Assembly (NCBI GenBank): GCA_017456905.1
Contig: JAFTIL010000017.1
Span: forward strand, 27,081-91,080
DNA: 64,000 nucleotides
DNA from: Clostridia bacterium
GTDB lineage: Bacteria; Bacillota; Clostridia; Oscillospirales; CAG-272
Direction: 5' to 3'
This document shows positions 1-8,407 of the stretch, in pieces (the stretch's first letter is position 1; each line of letters opens with the position of its first letter). Made by a program: the position numbers and the translations under genes. The notes under the pieces were generated by a model. That model was given only the letters and a program-made list of their open reading frames with translations, was not told where the DNA came from and searched no databases.

Positions 1-118
1 TCAGGGTGGCGACCGCCGTTTCGGTGACCGCAAGCCCGGTGCACCTGCAGCCGCTCCTCGTCCTGTCGAGAGACTGCCCAGAACACCTAAGGCTCCCAAA
101 GAAGGAGGCGAGAACTAA
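1..118 (+). CDS. rpsC: 30S ribosomal protein S3, C-terminal end only
   Basis: The frame from base 2 runs 38 codons to TAA at 116-118. It encodes a Gly/Arg/Pro/Ala/Lys-rich tail that ends in KEGGEN, typical of the disordered C-terminus of bacterial S3. The KH and S3-C domains lie outside the window, so the identity rests on the tail and on its place directly before rplP, the invariant rpsC-rplP order. An AAGGAGG Shine-Dalgarno for rplP lies inside the last codons, so the two genes are translationally linked. Confidence 0.8.
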   Translation, partial: QGGDRRFGDRKPGAPAAAPRPVERLPRTPKAPKEGGEN

Positions 119-120
119 TT

Positions 121-534
121 ATGTTGATGCCTAAGAGAGTTAAGTTCCGTCGCGTACAGCGCGGTAGAATGAAGGGTAAGGCCTCCAGAGGTACTACCCT
201 CGCCTACGGTTCCTACGGTCTGGTGGCTACTGAGCCCGCATGGATCTCCAGCGTACAGATCGAGGCAGCCCGTATTGCAATGACCCGTTACATCAAGCGT
301 GGCGGTAAAGTTTGGATCAAGATCTTCCCCGACAAGCCTATCACTGAGAAGCCTGCCGAGACTCGAATGGGTTCCGGTAAGGGTGCAGTTGAGTACTGGG
401 TTGCCGTTGTGAAGCCCGGCCGCATCATGTTTGAGATGGAAGGTGTTGCAGAGGACGTGGCAAGAGAGGCTATGCGTCTCGCAAGCCACAAGCTCCCCGT
501 CAAGACTAAGTTCATCACCAAAGAGGAGGCGTAA
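121..534 (+). CDS. rplP: 50S ribosomal protein L16
   Basis: L16 (137 aa) sits in the large subunit near the A-site tRNA elbow and helps organise the peptidyl-transferase region. The start [11 protein letters not shown] and the blocks [20 protein letters not shown] and ETRMGSGKG are the classic L16 signatures. Length is normal for the family. The start ATG lies 2 bases after the rpsC stop, with its ribosome-binding site inside rpsC. A long antisense frame overlaps it and is judged a shadow. Confidence 0.98.
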   Translation: MLMPKRVKFRRVQRGRMKGKASRGTTLAYGSYGLVATEPAWISSVQIEAARIAMTRYIKRGGKVWIKIFPDKPITEKPAETRMGSGKGAVEYWVAVVKPGRIMFEMEGVAEDVAREAMRLASHKLPVKTKFITKEEA

Positions 535-539
535 GAGCA

Positions 540-728
540 ATGAAGGCAGCAGAACTGAGAAATATGACTTCTGAAGAGCTGATGGCTAAGCTCCAGGAGC
601 TGAAGAGCGAGCTTCGCAACCTTCGCTTCCAGCATGCGATCAACCAGCTTGACAACCCTCATCAGATGACTGAGGTCAAGCACGACATCGCAAGAGTAAT
701 GACCGTTCTCAATGAGAAGAACGCGTAA
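540..728 (+). CDS. rpmC: 50S ribosomal protein L29
   Basis: L29 (62 aa) is a small helical-hairpin protein at the exit of the peptide tunnel, part of the docking site for trigger factor and SRP. It starts MKAAELRNMTSEEL and carries the family pattern ELKSELRNLRFQ followed by a basic second helix. It begins 5 bases after rplP, with its GAGGAGG ribosome-binding site inside the rplP end. Confidence 0.97.
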   Translation: MKAAELRNMTSEELMAKLQELKSELRNLRFQHAINQLDNPHQMTEVKHDIARVMTVLNEKNA

Positions 729-740
729 GGAGGAACAGTC

Positions 741-1001
741 ATGACAGAAGCAAGAGCACTGAGAAAGACCCGTGTCGGTATGGTTGTCAGCGACAAGATG
801 GATAAGACCATCGTCGTTGCTATCGAGGACAACGTAAAGCATCCCGTCTACGGCAAGATCATTAAGCGCACCCTGAAGGTCCACGCTCATGACGAAAACA
901 ATGAGTGCGGCGTGGGTGACCGCGTTGAGATCATGGAAACCAGACCTCTGTCCAAGACCAAGAGATGGAGACTGGTCCAGATCATCGAAAAGGCTAAGTA
1001 A
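741..1001 (+). CDS. rpsQ: 30S ribosomal protein S17
   Basis: S17 (86 aa) is an OB-fold protein that binds 16S rRNA early in 30S assembly. The signatures [16 protein letters not shown] and [11 protein letters not shown] are visible, with [11 protein letters not shown] near the end. It follows rpmC by 12 bases with a clear AAGGAGG. A 99-base hairpin-bearing spacer separates it from rplN. Confidence 0.97.
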   Translation: MTEARALRKTRVGMVVSDKMDKTIVVAIEDNVKHPVYGKIIKRTLKVHAHDENNECGVGDRVEIMETRPLSKTKRWRLVQIIEKAK

Positions 1002-1022
1002 GTCCGCTATCGGCAACCCGAA

Positions 1023-1044
1023 GGCCACACGGGCATTTGTGGCC
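1023..1044 (+). promoter_or_regulatory. Hairpin in the rpsQ-rplN spacer
   Basis: The 99-base spacer between rpsQ and rplN holds a perfect 7-bp stem, GGCCACA at 1023-1029 with TGTGGCC at 1038-1044, closing an 8-base loop. No U-run follows, so it is not an intrinsic terminator. It may be an mRNA stability, processing or autoregulatory element; this is inference. Confidence 0.5.
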
Positions 1045-1100
1045 GGAATTCGAATAGTAGGTACGCCGTTGCGTATTGAAACAGTAGGAGGAAAAACAAC

Positions 1101-1469
1101 ATGATTCAACAGGAATCTATGATGAAGGTTGCCGACAACACCGGTGCTAAGGAGCTCCTTTGCATCCGCGTGCTGGGCGGCACCGGTCGCCGCTATGCTA
1201 ACATCGGCGACGTAGTCGTGTGCGCAGTCAAGAAGGCTGCTCCCGGCGGCATGGTCAAGAAGGGCGATGTCGTAAAGGCAGTTATCGTTAGAAGCGTACA
1301 CGGTGTTCACCGTGCTGACGGCTCTTATATCAAGTTCGACGAGAACGCAGCCGTCATCATCAAGGAAGATAAGACCCCCAGAGGCACCCGTATCTTTGGG
1401 CCTGTGGCAAGAGAGCTTCGTGAGAAGGATTATCTGAAGATCCTGTCTCTGGCTCCCGAAGTACTGTAA
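1101..1469 (+). CDS. rplN: 50S ribosomal protein L14
   Basis: L14 (122 aa) binds 23S rRNA at the subunit interface and forms an intersubunit bridge. It opens [18 protein letters not shown], the family signature, and later shows [23 protein letters not shown] and [12 protein letters not shown]. The start is fixed by AGGAGG 10 bases upstream. It lies after a longer than usual structured spacer and 16 bases before rplX. Confidence 0.98.
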   Translation: MIQQESMMKVADNTGAKELLCIRVLGGTGRRYANIGDVVVCAVKKAAPGGMVKKGDVVKAVIVRSVHGVHRADGSYIKFDENAAVIIKEDKTPRGTRIFGPVARELREKDYLKILSLAPEVL

Positions 1470-1485
1470 TAGGAGGTATCGCGAA

Positions 1486-1833
1486 ATGGCTATGCATATT
1501 AAGAAGGGCGATATCGTCCAGGTTATCTCCGGCAGTTCCAAGTACAAGAAGTTGCCCGACGGTACTGAGAGAGGCGTTAAGAAGGGCGAAGTTATCGCCG
1601 TGTCTCCCGAAGAGAAGAAGGTCATCGTGAAGGACGCTAACGTCATTCACAAGCACGTTAAGCCTCGCCGTCAGGGCGAGACCGGTGGCATCGTAGACGC
1701 CGAGGGCGCTATGTATGCTTCCAAGGTTGCTCTTTATTGCCCCAAGTGCGATAAGGGCGTCCGCACCCACATCGAGGTTGTCGATGGCAAGAAGGTCCGT
1801 GTCTGCGCCAAGTGCGGCCACAAGTTTGATTGA
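1486..1833 (+). CDS. rplX: 50S ribosomal protein L24 with C-terminal zinc-ribbon
   Basis: L24 (115 aa) starts large-subunit assembly and lies near the tunnel exit. An N-terminal KOW motif is visible (KKGDIVQVISG), then HVKPRRQGETGGI. The C-terminal part has two CxxC pairs (CPKC and CAKC) spaced as in the zinc-binding form found in many Clostridia. An AGGAGG lies upstream. Confidence 0.97.
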   Translation: MAMHIKKGDIVQVISGSSKYKKLPDGTERGVKKGEVIAVSPEEKKVIVKDANVIHKHVKPRRQGETGGIVDAEGAMYASKVALYCPKCDKGVRTHIEVVDGKKVRVCAKCGHKFD

Positions 1834-1847
1834 GGAGGTAGATTGCA

Positions 1848-2390
1848 ATGGCAAGAATGAAAGAACTCTATACCAGCGAGATCGCTCCCTCTCTCATGAC
1901 TAAGTTCGCTTACAAGAGCGTGATGCAGATCCCCAAGCTGGACAAAATCGTTATCAACGTCGGTTGCGGCGACGCTAAGGAAAATTCCAAGGTTATCGAC
2001 TCCGTAATCGCTGATCTGACCCTCATCACCGGTCAGAAGGCTGTCCCCACTTACGCTCGTAAGTCCGTGGCAAACTTCAAGCTCCGTGAGGGTATGAAGA
2101 TCGGTGCCAAGGTCACCCTCCGCGGCGAGATCATGTATGAGTTTGTTGACAGACTCTTCAACTTCGCTCTGCCCCGCGTTCGTGACTTCAAGGGCATCAA
2201 CCCCAACGCCTTCGACGGCCGTGGTAACTACTCCCTCGGCCTGAAGGAGCAGCTGATCTTCCCCGAAATCGAGTACGATAAGGTCGAGAAGATCCGCGGT
2301 ATGGATATCTGCTTTGTGACGACCGCCAACACCGACGAGGAAGCTCGCGAGCTTCTGAAGCTGATGGGCGCTCCCTTTGCAAAGGATTGA
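1848..2390 (+). CDS. rplE: 50S ribosomal protein L5
   Basis: L5 (180 aa) binds 5S rRNA and contacts the P-site tRNA. Recognisable blocks are [33 protein letters not shown] and [15 protein letters not shown], in the usual order and length. It sits 14 bases after rplX with GAGGAGG overlapping the rplX stop region, as elsewhere in this operon. Confidence 0.98.
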   Translation: MARMKELYTSEIAPSLMTKFAYKSVMQIPKLDKIVINVGCGDAKENSKVIDSVIADLTLITGQKAVPTYARKSVANFKLREGMKIGAKVTLRGEIMYEFVDRLFNFALPRVRDFKGINPNAFDGRGNYSLGLKEQLIFPEIEYDKVEKIRGMDICFVTTANTDEEARELLKLMGAPFAKD

Positions 2391-2404
2391 GGAGGTATTG
2401 AAAG

Positions 2405-2590
2405 ATGGCAAAGAAGGCTATGATCAACAAGCAGCAGGCAGAACCTAAGTTCTCTACCCGCCGCTACAACCGCTGCAAGATTTGCGGCCGTCCTCACGCA
2501 TACCTCCGCAAGTACGGTATCTGCCGTATCTGCTTCCGCGAGCTCGCATACAAGGGCGAGATCCCCGGCGTGAAGAAGTCCTCTTGGTAA
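2405..2590 (+). CDS. rpsZ: 30S ribosomal protein S14 type Z (zinc form)
   Basis: This 61-aa protein is the short zinc-binding form of S14 found in Gram-positives. It carries CKICGRPH and CRICFREL, the two CxxC pairs that bind Zn2+, then the conserved [17 protein letters not shown] end. It acts in late assembly of the 30S head. The next gene, rpsH, follows only after a 246-base structured spacer, which is unusual. Confidence 0.98.
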   Translation: MAKKAMINKQQAEPKFSTRRYNRCKICGRPHAYLRKYGICRICFRELAYKGEIPGVKKSSW

Positions 2591-2836
2591 TTCAGACTTA
2601 AATAGAATTACCCCCACACCTGTCCGATGGCGAAATGCGTCGGACGGGACCCCCACCTATCGGTAGGAAGTCGAGCCGGATATGGCAGGCTCGAGGACAA
2701 AAGGATGTCCAAGATGATCTGTCGGTGTCTGCGCTGTGCGCGGATCGCCCGGTCACACTTAACCCCCGATATGCCGCCGCCCGAAGTTAAGGGTGGCAGC
2801 AAGATAATGATAAACTTGCATCAGGAGGAAAATAAA
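2591..2836 (+). promoter_or_regulatory. Structured spacer / candidate leader RNA before rpsH
   Basis: This 246-base spacer replaces the usual 10-30 bases. It can form five successive hairpins: 2619-2648 (12 bp with one G-U, a second G-U near the loop and one bulged G); 2656-2667 (CCTA, loop TCGG, TAGG); 2671-2694 (7 bp, TCGAGCC with GGCTCGA); 2728-2744 (7 bp around TGT); and 2776-2797 (7 bp, one G-U). None is followed by a U-run. The frame upstream of rpsH is open from ATG 2627, but the predicted peptide resembles nothing and lacks a ribosome-binding site. A role in ribosomal-protein autoregulation is inferred. Confidence 0.55.
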
Positions 2837-3235
2837 ATGCAAATGTCAGACGTTATTGCCGATATGCTCACAAGAATCAGAAATGCTAACACTGCAAAGC
2901 ATGCTACTGTAGACATTCCGGCATCCAACATGAAGAAGTCCATCGCTGAGATCCTCGTTGAGGAAGGCTACATCAAGAGCTACACCGTGGTTGACGACGG
3001 TAAGCAGGGTATCATCCGTGTTACTCTGAAGTACCTGCCCGGTAAGCAGAAGGTCATCCGTGGGATCAAGCGTATTTCCAAGCCCGGTCTGCGTATCTAC
3101 GCAAGCTGCGAGGATATGCCCAAGGTTATGAACGGTCTCGGTATCGCGATCGTTTCCACCTCTAAGGGCGTCATGACCGATAAGAAGGCTCGCTCCCTCA
3201 ACGTTGGCGGCGAAGTCCTTGCTTTCGTCTGGTAA
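2837..3235 (+). CDS. rpsH: 30S ribosomal protein S8
   Basis: S8 (132 aa) binds 16S helix 21 and, in E. coli, represses the spc operon by binding its mRNA. The start [17 protein letters not shown] is the family N-terminus and is preceded by AGGAGG at 2823-2828, so the longer in-frame start at 2627 is rejected. The end has [19 protein letters not shown], the conserved C-terminal RNA-binding motif. The long structured spacer before it is a plausible site for S8 or other feedback control. Confidence 0.97.
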   Translation: MQMSDVIADMLTRIRNANTAKHATVDIPASNMKKSIAEILVEEGYIKSYTVVDDGKQGIIRVTLKYLPGKQKVIRGIKRISKPGLRIYASCEDMPKVMNGLGIAIVSTSKGVMTDKKARSLNVGGEVLAFVW

Positions 3236-3256
3236 TGAAACGGGAGGTACAAAGAT

Positions 3257-3880
3257 ATGTCAAGAATTGGTAGAATGCCCGTGGTCATCCCCGCAGGCGT
3301 AAGCATCACTATCGCTGACGGTAACGTGGTTACCGTTAAGGGCCCTCTCGGCACCCTCGTTAAGCAGTTCTCCGAAAGAATGACCATCACCGTCGAGGGC
3401 AACCAGGCTCTGGTTACCCGTCCCACTGATGAAAAGGAAGACCGTAGCGTTCACGGCCTGACCCGTGCCCTTCTGCAGGACATGGTTACCGGTGTTTCCG
3501 AAGGCTACAAGAAGGTCCTCATGATCGTGGGTGTCGGTTACAAGGCTGCAAAGCAGGGCAAGAACCTGCTCCTGTACCTCGGTCACTCTCTCATGCCTAA
3601 GACCGGCATGCCCCAGGATAAGTTCATCATCCCCGAGACTGACACCGTTAAGCTGGAGGTTCCCTCTGAGGATGAGATCAAGAAGCAGGGTATCGACAAG
3701 ATGACCACCGAGAAGGTGAGCTCCACCATGATCATCGTGGTCAAGGGTATCGACAAGCAGGAAGTCGGCCAGATGGCAGCTGTGATCCGCAGCAAGAGAC
3801 CTCCCGAGCCCTACCATGCTAAGGGCGTTCGTTATATCGACGAAACTGTCCGCCGCAAGGCCGGTAAGACCGGTAAATAA
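3257..3880 (+). CDS. rplF: 50S ribosomal protein L6 with an internal insertion
   Basis: L6 (207 aa) lies near the factor-binding centre of the large subunit. It starts MSRIGRMPVVIPAGV and ends with VRYIDETVRRKAGKTGK; the RRPPEPY-type motif is present as RSKRPPEPYHAKG. The family norm is about 178-180 aa. The extra residues (about 27) fall in the second L6 domain, between LGHS and the conserved VVKGIDKQ, and are Lys/Glu/Asp-rich (EDEIKKQGIDKMTTEK). The rest is standard. Confidence 0.97.
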   Translation: MSRIGRMPVVIPAGVSITIADGNVVTVKGPLGTLVKQFSERMTITVEGNQALVTRPTDEKEDRSVHGLTRALLQDMVTGVSEGYKKVLMIVGVGYKAAKQGKNLLLYLGHSLMPKTGMPQDKFIIPETDTVKLEVPSEDEIKKQGIDKMTTEKVSSTMIIVVKGIDKQEVGQMAAVIRSKRPPEPYHAKGVRYIDETVRRKAGKTGK

Positions 3881-3899
3881 TTGAAAGGAGTGGATCAAC

Positions 3900-4259
3900 A
3901 TGGTAACGAAAAAGGATAAGAACCAAGCCCGTCTGAAGAGACATGTTCGCATCAGAAGCAAGATCTCCGGTACTGCCGAGCGTCCCCGCCTGGCCGTCTA
4001 CCGTTCCAACGCTAACATCAGCGCTCAGATCATTGACGATGTGAAGGGTGTTACTCTGGTTGCCGCTTCTACTTACGGCGCCGGTTTTGAGGGTGTTGGC
4101 AGCAACAAGGCTGCCGCAAGAGCGGTCGGTAAAATGATCGCTGAAAAGGCTATCGCACAGGGAATCACCGAAGTCGTTTTCGACAGAGGCGGCTACCTTT
4201 ACCACGGACGTGTATCGGAATTGGCTGAAGGCGCTCGCGAGGGCGGCCTGAAGTTCTAA
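3900..4259 (+). CDS. rplR: 50S ribosomal protein L18
   Basis: L18 (119 aa) brings 5S rRNA to the large subunit together with L5. Signatures are [34 protein letters not shown], and [12 protein letters not shown] near the end. Its TAA stop lies inside the left arm of a perfect 8-bp hairpin (4256-4274) in the spacer before rpsE. Confidence 0.97.
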   Translation: MVTKKDKNQARLKRHVRIRSKISGTAERPRLAVYRSNANISAQIIDDVKGVTLVAASTYGAGFEGVGSNKAAARAVGKMIAEKAIAQGITEVVFDRGGYLYHGRVSELAEGAREGGLKF

Positions 4260-4308
4260 TCCCTCAGGGATTAGTCCGGTTTGTACACTGTTCAAACAAT
4301 GTTTGAGC
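4256..4308 (+). promoter_or_regulatory. Two hairpins in the rplR-rpsE spacer
   Basis: Hairpin one is CTAATCCC, loop TCA, GGGATTAG at 4256-4274; it includes the rplR stop codon. Hairpin two lies at 4290-4308: eight pairs (one G-U) around the loop AAT. Neither has a U-run. Formation of the first could affect termination or ribosome passage at the end of rplR; function is inferred. Confidence 0.45.
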
Positions 4309-4330
4309 ATTCAATTAGGAGGAAACAAAA

Positions 4331-4834
4331 ATGGCTAACAAGTTTAATCCGGGAGAGCTGAAGCTGAAAGAAACGCTCGTCTCCCTGAACCGTGTTTCCA
4401 AGACCGTTAAGGGTGGTCGTATCGCTCGCTTCGCCGCACTCATGGTAGTCGGTGATGAGCAGGGTCACGTTGGCGTTGGTCTTGGCAAGGCAGCAGAGGT
4501 TCCCGAGGCTATCCGCAAGGGTATCGAAGATGCCAAGAAGAATATGATCGAGGTTTCCCTGAAGGGAACCACCATCCCCCACGAGGTCACCGGTGTGTTT
4601 GGCGCAGGTAAGGTCCTGCTCAAGCCCGCAGCTCTTGGTACCGGTATTATCGCCGGTGGCAAGGTCCGTGCCGTTCTGGAGTGCGCCGGTATCTCCAACA
4701 TTCGTGCAAAGTGCCTGCGTTCTGACAATCCCACCAACGTAGTTAAGGCTACCATGGCAGGTTTGGCAGAGCTGCGCACCGCAGAGGAAGTCGCTAAGAT
4801 CCGCGACATCCCTGTGGAGCAGGTCAAGGCTTAA
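4331..4834 (+). CDS. rpsE: 30S ribosomal protein S5
   Basis: S5 (167 aa) shapes the mRNA entry tunnel and affects decoding fidelity. The N-terminal double-stranded-RNA-binding fold shows [18 protein letters not shown] and [20 protein letters not shown]; the second domain shows [17 protein letters not shown] and later [13 protein letters not shown]. The start has AGGAGG at 4317-4322, inside the rplR-rpsE spacer. Confidence 0.98.
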   Translation: MANKFNPGELKLKETLVSLNRVSKTVKGGRIARFAALMVVGDEQGHVGVGLGKAAEVPEAIRKGIEDAKKNMIEVSLKGTTIPHEVTGVFGAGKVLLKPAALGTGIIAGGKVRAVLECAGISNIRAKCLRSDNPTNVVKATMAGLAELRTAEEVAKIRDIPVEQVKA

Positions 4835-4847
4835 GGAGGCGACGGAA

Positions 4848-5027
4848 ATGAAAAAGGTAACACTTAAGAAGAGTCTGATCGCTGCAAAGCCCAATCAGAA
4901 GGCAACTGCTCAGTCCCTGGGTCTCCGTAAGATCGGCGACAGCATCGTTCACGCTGACGACGCAGTGCTCGCCGGTAAGGTTAAGGTTCTCGCTCACCTG
5001 GTTACGGTCGAGACCGTCAACGACTAA
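4848..5027 (+). CDS. rpmD: 50S ribosomal protein L30
   Basis: A 59-aa gene that is easily missed because of its size. The product starts MKKVTLKKSLIAAKPNQKAT and continues QSLGLRKIGDSIVHADDAVL, the recognisable L30 pattern (two short helices and a small sheet). An AAGGAGG ribosome-binding site at 4833-4838 overlaps the rpsE stop region. It lies in the invariant rpsE-rpmD-rplO order. Confidence 0.96.
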   Translation: MKKVTLKKSLIAAKPNQKATAQSLGLRKIGDSIVHADDAVLAGKVKVLAHLVTVETVND

Positions 5028-5042
5028 AAGGAGGGTACGAGA

Positions 5043-5486
5043 ATGAAACTGAATGAATTGAGACCCGCTGAGGGTTCCAGAAAAGACTCCTACCGTAAGG
5101 GTAGAGGCCCCGGCTCCGGTAACGGTAAGACCGCCGGTAAGGGCCACAAGGGTCAGAATGCCCGTTCCGGCGGCGGTGTCCGTCCCGGCTTCGAGGGCGG
5201 CCAGCTCCCCTTGTACAGAAAGCTTCCCAAGAGAGGCTTCCACAACAAATTCGCTACTATCTATGCAATCGTCAATGTTGGTCAGCTTGAGCACAAGTAT
5301 AACGACGGTGACGTTGTCACCATCGAAAATCTGTGCGAGAAGAAGCTCGTTCGCAAGCTCTGCGACGGCGTTAAGATTCTCGGCAATGGCGAGCTCACCA
5401 AGAAGTTGACTGTTCAGGCTACCGTTTTCTCGGCAGCTGCTAAGGAGAAGATTACAGCAGTAGGTGGACAGGCAGAGGAGGTATAA
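5043..5486 (+). CDS. rplO: 50S ribosomal protein L15
   Basis: L15 (147 aa) stabilises 23S rRNA late in assembly. Its extended Gly/Arg-rich N-terminus is visible ([19 protein letters not shown], then [19 protein letters not shown]), followed by the globular C-terminal domain. AAGGAGG precedes the start. It ends only 2 bases before secY, whose ribosome-binding site is inside the last rplO codons, so coupling is likely. Confidence 0.98.
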   Translation: MKLNELRPAEGSRKDSYRKGRGPGSGNGKTAGKGHKGQNARSGGGVRPGFEGGQLPLYRKLPKRGFHNKFATIYAIVNVGQLEHKYNDGDVVTIENLCEKKLVRKLCDGVKILGNGELTKKLTVQATVFSAAAKEKITAVGGQAEEV

Positions 5487-5488
5487 GA

Positions 5489-6844
5489 ATGTTTCAGACG
5501 TTAAAGAACGCGTGGAAAATTCCCGAGCTTAAGAGCAAGCTCCTCTTTACCCTGTTTATCATCGTGCTGTACCGTATCGGTGCCAACATTCCCATGCCTT
5601 GGGTCACTCCCGAGGTGCTTGAACAGCAGTTCAATATGAACGGCGGCAACGCTTTCACCTGGCTGAACCTTCTGTCCGGTGGTGCTCTGTCCCGTGGTAC
5701 TCTGTTCGCTCTGTCCGTCTCGCCTTACATCACTGCATCCATCGTTGTTCAGCTCTTGACCATCGCGTTCAAGACCCTGGCCGAGTGGCAGAAAGATGGC
5801 GAGCGCGGCCGCAAGAAGCTCTCCACTCTGACCCGCAGTATCACCGTGGCTCTGGCACTGGTCACCAGTATTGGTTACTCCATGTTCCTCAGCACCTACG
5901 GTATGCTGACTTACACCAGCGCCGACGGTTTCTCCTTCTGGCTCCAGATGATCACCCTGGTGGTCTGCTTCTGCGCAGGCGCATCCCTGATCATGTGGCT
6001 GGCTGAGAGAATCAATGAGTATGGTATCGGTAACGGTATCTCCATCATCCTGTTCGCTAACATCATCACTCGTCTGCCCGCTATGTGCGGCAGCCTCTAC
6101 AGCCGTTGCTTCGTCAGCCGTTGGGACGTGTTCGCCAAGGTTGAGAACTGGCAGGTTCCCCAGTACATCATTGGTGCTGTACTGTGCCTCCTGTTCGTTG
6201 CAGTTCTGCTGCTCTTCACCGTCCTGGTGGTCTGGTTCTCCAACTCCGAGCGCCGCATTCCCGTGCAGTACGCTAAGCGCGTTGTCGGCCGTAAGATGTA
6301 TGGCGGTCAGTCCTCTAACCTGCCCCTGAAGCTGGATATGACCGGCGTTATGCCCATCATCTTCTCCAGCTCCATCGTCAGCATTCTGCCCACCGTTGCG
6401 GGCTTCATTCCCAATACGGCCTTCGGTAAGTTTGTTAACAACTATCTGGGCATGAACAGCTTCCCCTATCTTGCAATCTATCTGATCCTTGTGGTTGCAT
6501 TCGCTTACTTCTACGTCATGATTTCCTTCAACCCTGTAGAAGTGGCTAACAACCTGCAGAGCAACGGCGGTGCCGTTCCCGGCATCCGTCCCGGCAGACC
6601 TACCGTTGAGTATATCACTAAGATCCTCAATAGAATCACCCTGCTGGGCGCGCTCTTCCTCTGCGTGCTGTCCGGTGTACCCATGATCATCAATGCGGTC
6701 TGGTATGCCATCGACGGTGTCGGCCTTGCCGACCTGGCCTTCTCCGGCTCCTCCCTCCTCATCGTGGTTGGTGTCGCTCTGGAGACCTACCGTCAGCTTG
6801 AGGCTCAGATGACCCTGCGTAACTACAAGGGCTTCCTTGATTGA
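5489..6844 (+). CDS. secY: Protein translocase subunit SecY
   Basis: SecY (451 aa) is the channel of the SecYEG translocon in the cytoplasmic membrane. Ten hydrophobic segments can be traced. Family marks include GANIPMPWV, LNLLSGGALSRGTLFALSVSPYITASI (the plug and second helix region), GERGRKKLST, NERRIPVQYAKR-type (SERRIPVQYAKRVVG), and LRNYKGFLD at the C-terminus. The loop before the sixth helix (RCFVSRWDVFAKVENW) is somewhat longer than usual. The many lipoproteins in this window depend on it. Confidence 0.98.
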   Translation: MFQTLKNAWKIPELKSKLLFTLFIIVLYRIGANIPMPWVTPEVLEQQFNMNGGNAFTWLNLLSGGALSRGTLFALSVSPYITASIVVQLLTIAFKTLAEWQKDGERGRKKLSTLTRSITVALALVTSIGYSMFLSTYGMLTYTSADGFSFWLQMITLVVCFCAGASLIMWLAERINEYGIGNGISIILFANIITRLPAMCGSLYSRCFVSRWDVFAKVENWQVPQYIIGAVLCLLFVAVLLLFTVLVVWFSNSERRIPVQYAKRVVGRKMYGGQSSNLPLKLDMTGVMPIIFSSSIVSILPTVAGFIPNTAFGKFVNNYLGMNSFPYLAIYLILVVAFAYFYVMISFNPVEVANNLQSNGGAVPGIRPGRPTVEYITKILNRITLLGALFLCVLSGVPMIINAVWYAIDGVGLADLAFSGSSLLIVVGVALETYRQLEAQMTLRNYKGFLD

Positions 6845-6928
6845 TGCGCGGACGCAAGATTTCTATGAAAAAACCTTATATGAAGCAACTCAATCCCCTT
6901 TTCCATTGATCAGAGGAGGAATAACGAC

Positions 6929-7573
6929 ATGAAACTCATTTTATTGGGCGCTCCCGGCGCAGGTAAAGGTACTCAGGCGGCTAACATCACCGCTAAGTAC
7001 AACATCCCCGTTGTGGCTACCGGAGATATCCTCCGCGCAGCCAAGAGCGAAGGCACCGAGCTTGGCCTTTTGGCCAAGAGCTATATGGATGCCGGTAAGC
7101 TGGTTCCCGATGAGGTCATCATTGGTCTCATCAAGGAGAAGCTGGCAAGCGACTCCTGCAAGAACGGCTATATTCTCGATGGTTTCCCCAGAACCATTCC
7201 TCAGGCCGAGGCGCTTGACGCCATGGGCGCTGAGGTGGACGCAGTCCTGTCTCTGGAGGTCGCCGACGAGAAGATCATCGAACGTATGAGCGGACGCAGA
7301 GTTTGCAAGTGCGGCGCATCCTATCATGTGGTTTACCTTCCTTCCAAGGTGGACGGCGTGTGCGATAAGTGCGGCGATGCTCTCTATATCAGAGACGACG
7401 ACGCAGAAGCCACCGTTCGCAAGAGACTGGAAACCTTCCACGCACAGACCGAACCCCTGAAGGACTACTACGGTGCCAAGGGTCTCCTTGTCACGGTTCA
7501 AGGTCGTGAAGAGGTCGAAGACACCACCGCTGCTGTTCTGGCAGCCCTGGAAGGCGTCGAGTGCGGGAAATAA
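6929..7573 (+). CDS. adk: Adenylate kinase with zinc-type lid
   Basis: Adk (214 aa) converts ATP + AMP to 2 ADP in the cytoplasm. The Walker A loop [10 protein letters not shown] is at residues 7-16; [10 protein letters not shown] (AMP-binding region) and the lid with VCDKCGDAL are visible. Lid cysteines normally form CxxC...CxxC; here the first pair is written CKC, one residue short, while the second is CDKC. Whether zinc is still bound cannot be told by eye. AGAGGAGG precedes the start. Confidence 0.98.
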   Translation: MKLILLGAPGAGKGTQAANITAKYNIPVVATGDILRAAKSEGTELGLLAKSYMDAGKLVPDEVIIGLIKEKLASDSCKNGYILDGFPRTIPQAEALDAMGAEVDAVLSLEVADEKIIERMSGRRVCKCGASYHVVYLPSKVDGVCDKCGDALYIRDDDAEATVRKRLETFHAQTEPLKDYYGAKGLLVTVQGREEVEDTTAAVLAALEGVECGK

Positions 7574-7595
7574 CTTCCTCTGAGGTATCCTGCTT

Positions 7596-8357
7596 ATGAT
7601 ACAACTTAAAAACGGTGATCAGATCAGGATCATGAAAGAAGCCGGACGAATCACGGGCGAGGCTTTGCTCGTCGCCCGTGACCACGTTCGCCCCGGTATC
7701 AGTACCTATGAGCTGGATCGCTTGGTGCGTGAACACATTGAGAAGTCAGGCGCAATACCTTCCTTCCTTGGCTATGGCGGATTTCCCGCCAGCGCGTGTA
7801 TCAGCATCAACGATGAGGTCATCCACGGCATCCCTTCCAAGAAAAGATTTCTTGAAGAAGGGGATATCGTGAAGATCGACGTGGGTGCCTTCTACAGAGG
7901 CTTCCACGGTGACAGCGCACGGACGATCCCTGTGGGAAGGGTCAGCGATGAAGCACAGAAGCTCATCCAAGTGACCCGTGACAGCTTCTACGCAGGCCTT
8001 GCCATGCTACAGATCGGCAATCGGCTGGGTGATCTTGGCCATGCCATCGATCAGTTGGTGGTCAGCAACGGCTATTCCACCGTTAAGCGCTATATCGGAC
8101 ACGGTGTGGGGCAGATGCTCCACGAGTCTCCCGACGTGCCGAACTACGGCACCCCCGGCAGAGGCACACGCCTTTGCATGGGTATGACCCTGGCCATTGA
8201 GCCCATGGTCAACGTGGGCGGCGAGGCAGTCCGAGAGCTTTCCGACGGCTGGACGGTCAAGACCGCAGACGGCTCGCTGTCTGCACACTACGAAAATTCT
8301 GTAGCGCTGACACAGGACGGCGTGATCAATCTGACCTGCATCGACCCCGATTTTTGA
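7596..8357 (+). CDS. map: Methionine aminopeptidase, type I
   Basis: Map (253 aa) removes the N-terminal Met from nascent proteins in the cytoplasm. Metal ligands can be placed: D in KIDVGAFYRGFHGDSA (two Asp), H in GHGVGQMLHESPDVPNY, E in LAIEPMVN and a late E in SAHYENSVAL. Length fits type Ia enzymes. It follows adk by 22 bases. The KOW-domain gene often found between map and infA in Firmicutes is missing here. Confidence 0.97.
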   Translation: MIQLKNGDQIRIMKEAGRITGEALLVARDHVRPGISTYELDRLVREHIEKSGAIPSFLGYGGFPASACISINDEVIHGIPSKKRFLEEGDIVKIDVGAFYRGFHGDSARTIPVGRVSDEAQKLIQVTRDSFYAGLAMLQIGNRLGDLGHAIDQLVVSNGYSTVKRYIGHGVGQMLHESPDVPNYGTPGRGTRLCMGMTLAIEPMVNVGGEAVRELSDGWTVKTADGSLSAHYENSVALTQDGVINLTCIDPDF

Positions 8358-8407
8358 TGGGCGATGCACCGAAACAATGAAAAAATCAATCAAAGGGAGG
8401 GATTCTT

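Noticed and set aside
288-1646. A 452-codon minus-strand frame across rplP-rplX
   Set aside because: It is antisense to five clear ribosomal-protein genes, and its product looks like nothing; codon bias in these genes opens the reverse frame.
2627-2836. Extended start for rpsH (70 extra codons)
   Set aside because: The extra peptide has no S8 similarity; AGGAGG and the conserved N-terminus fix the start at 2837.
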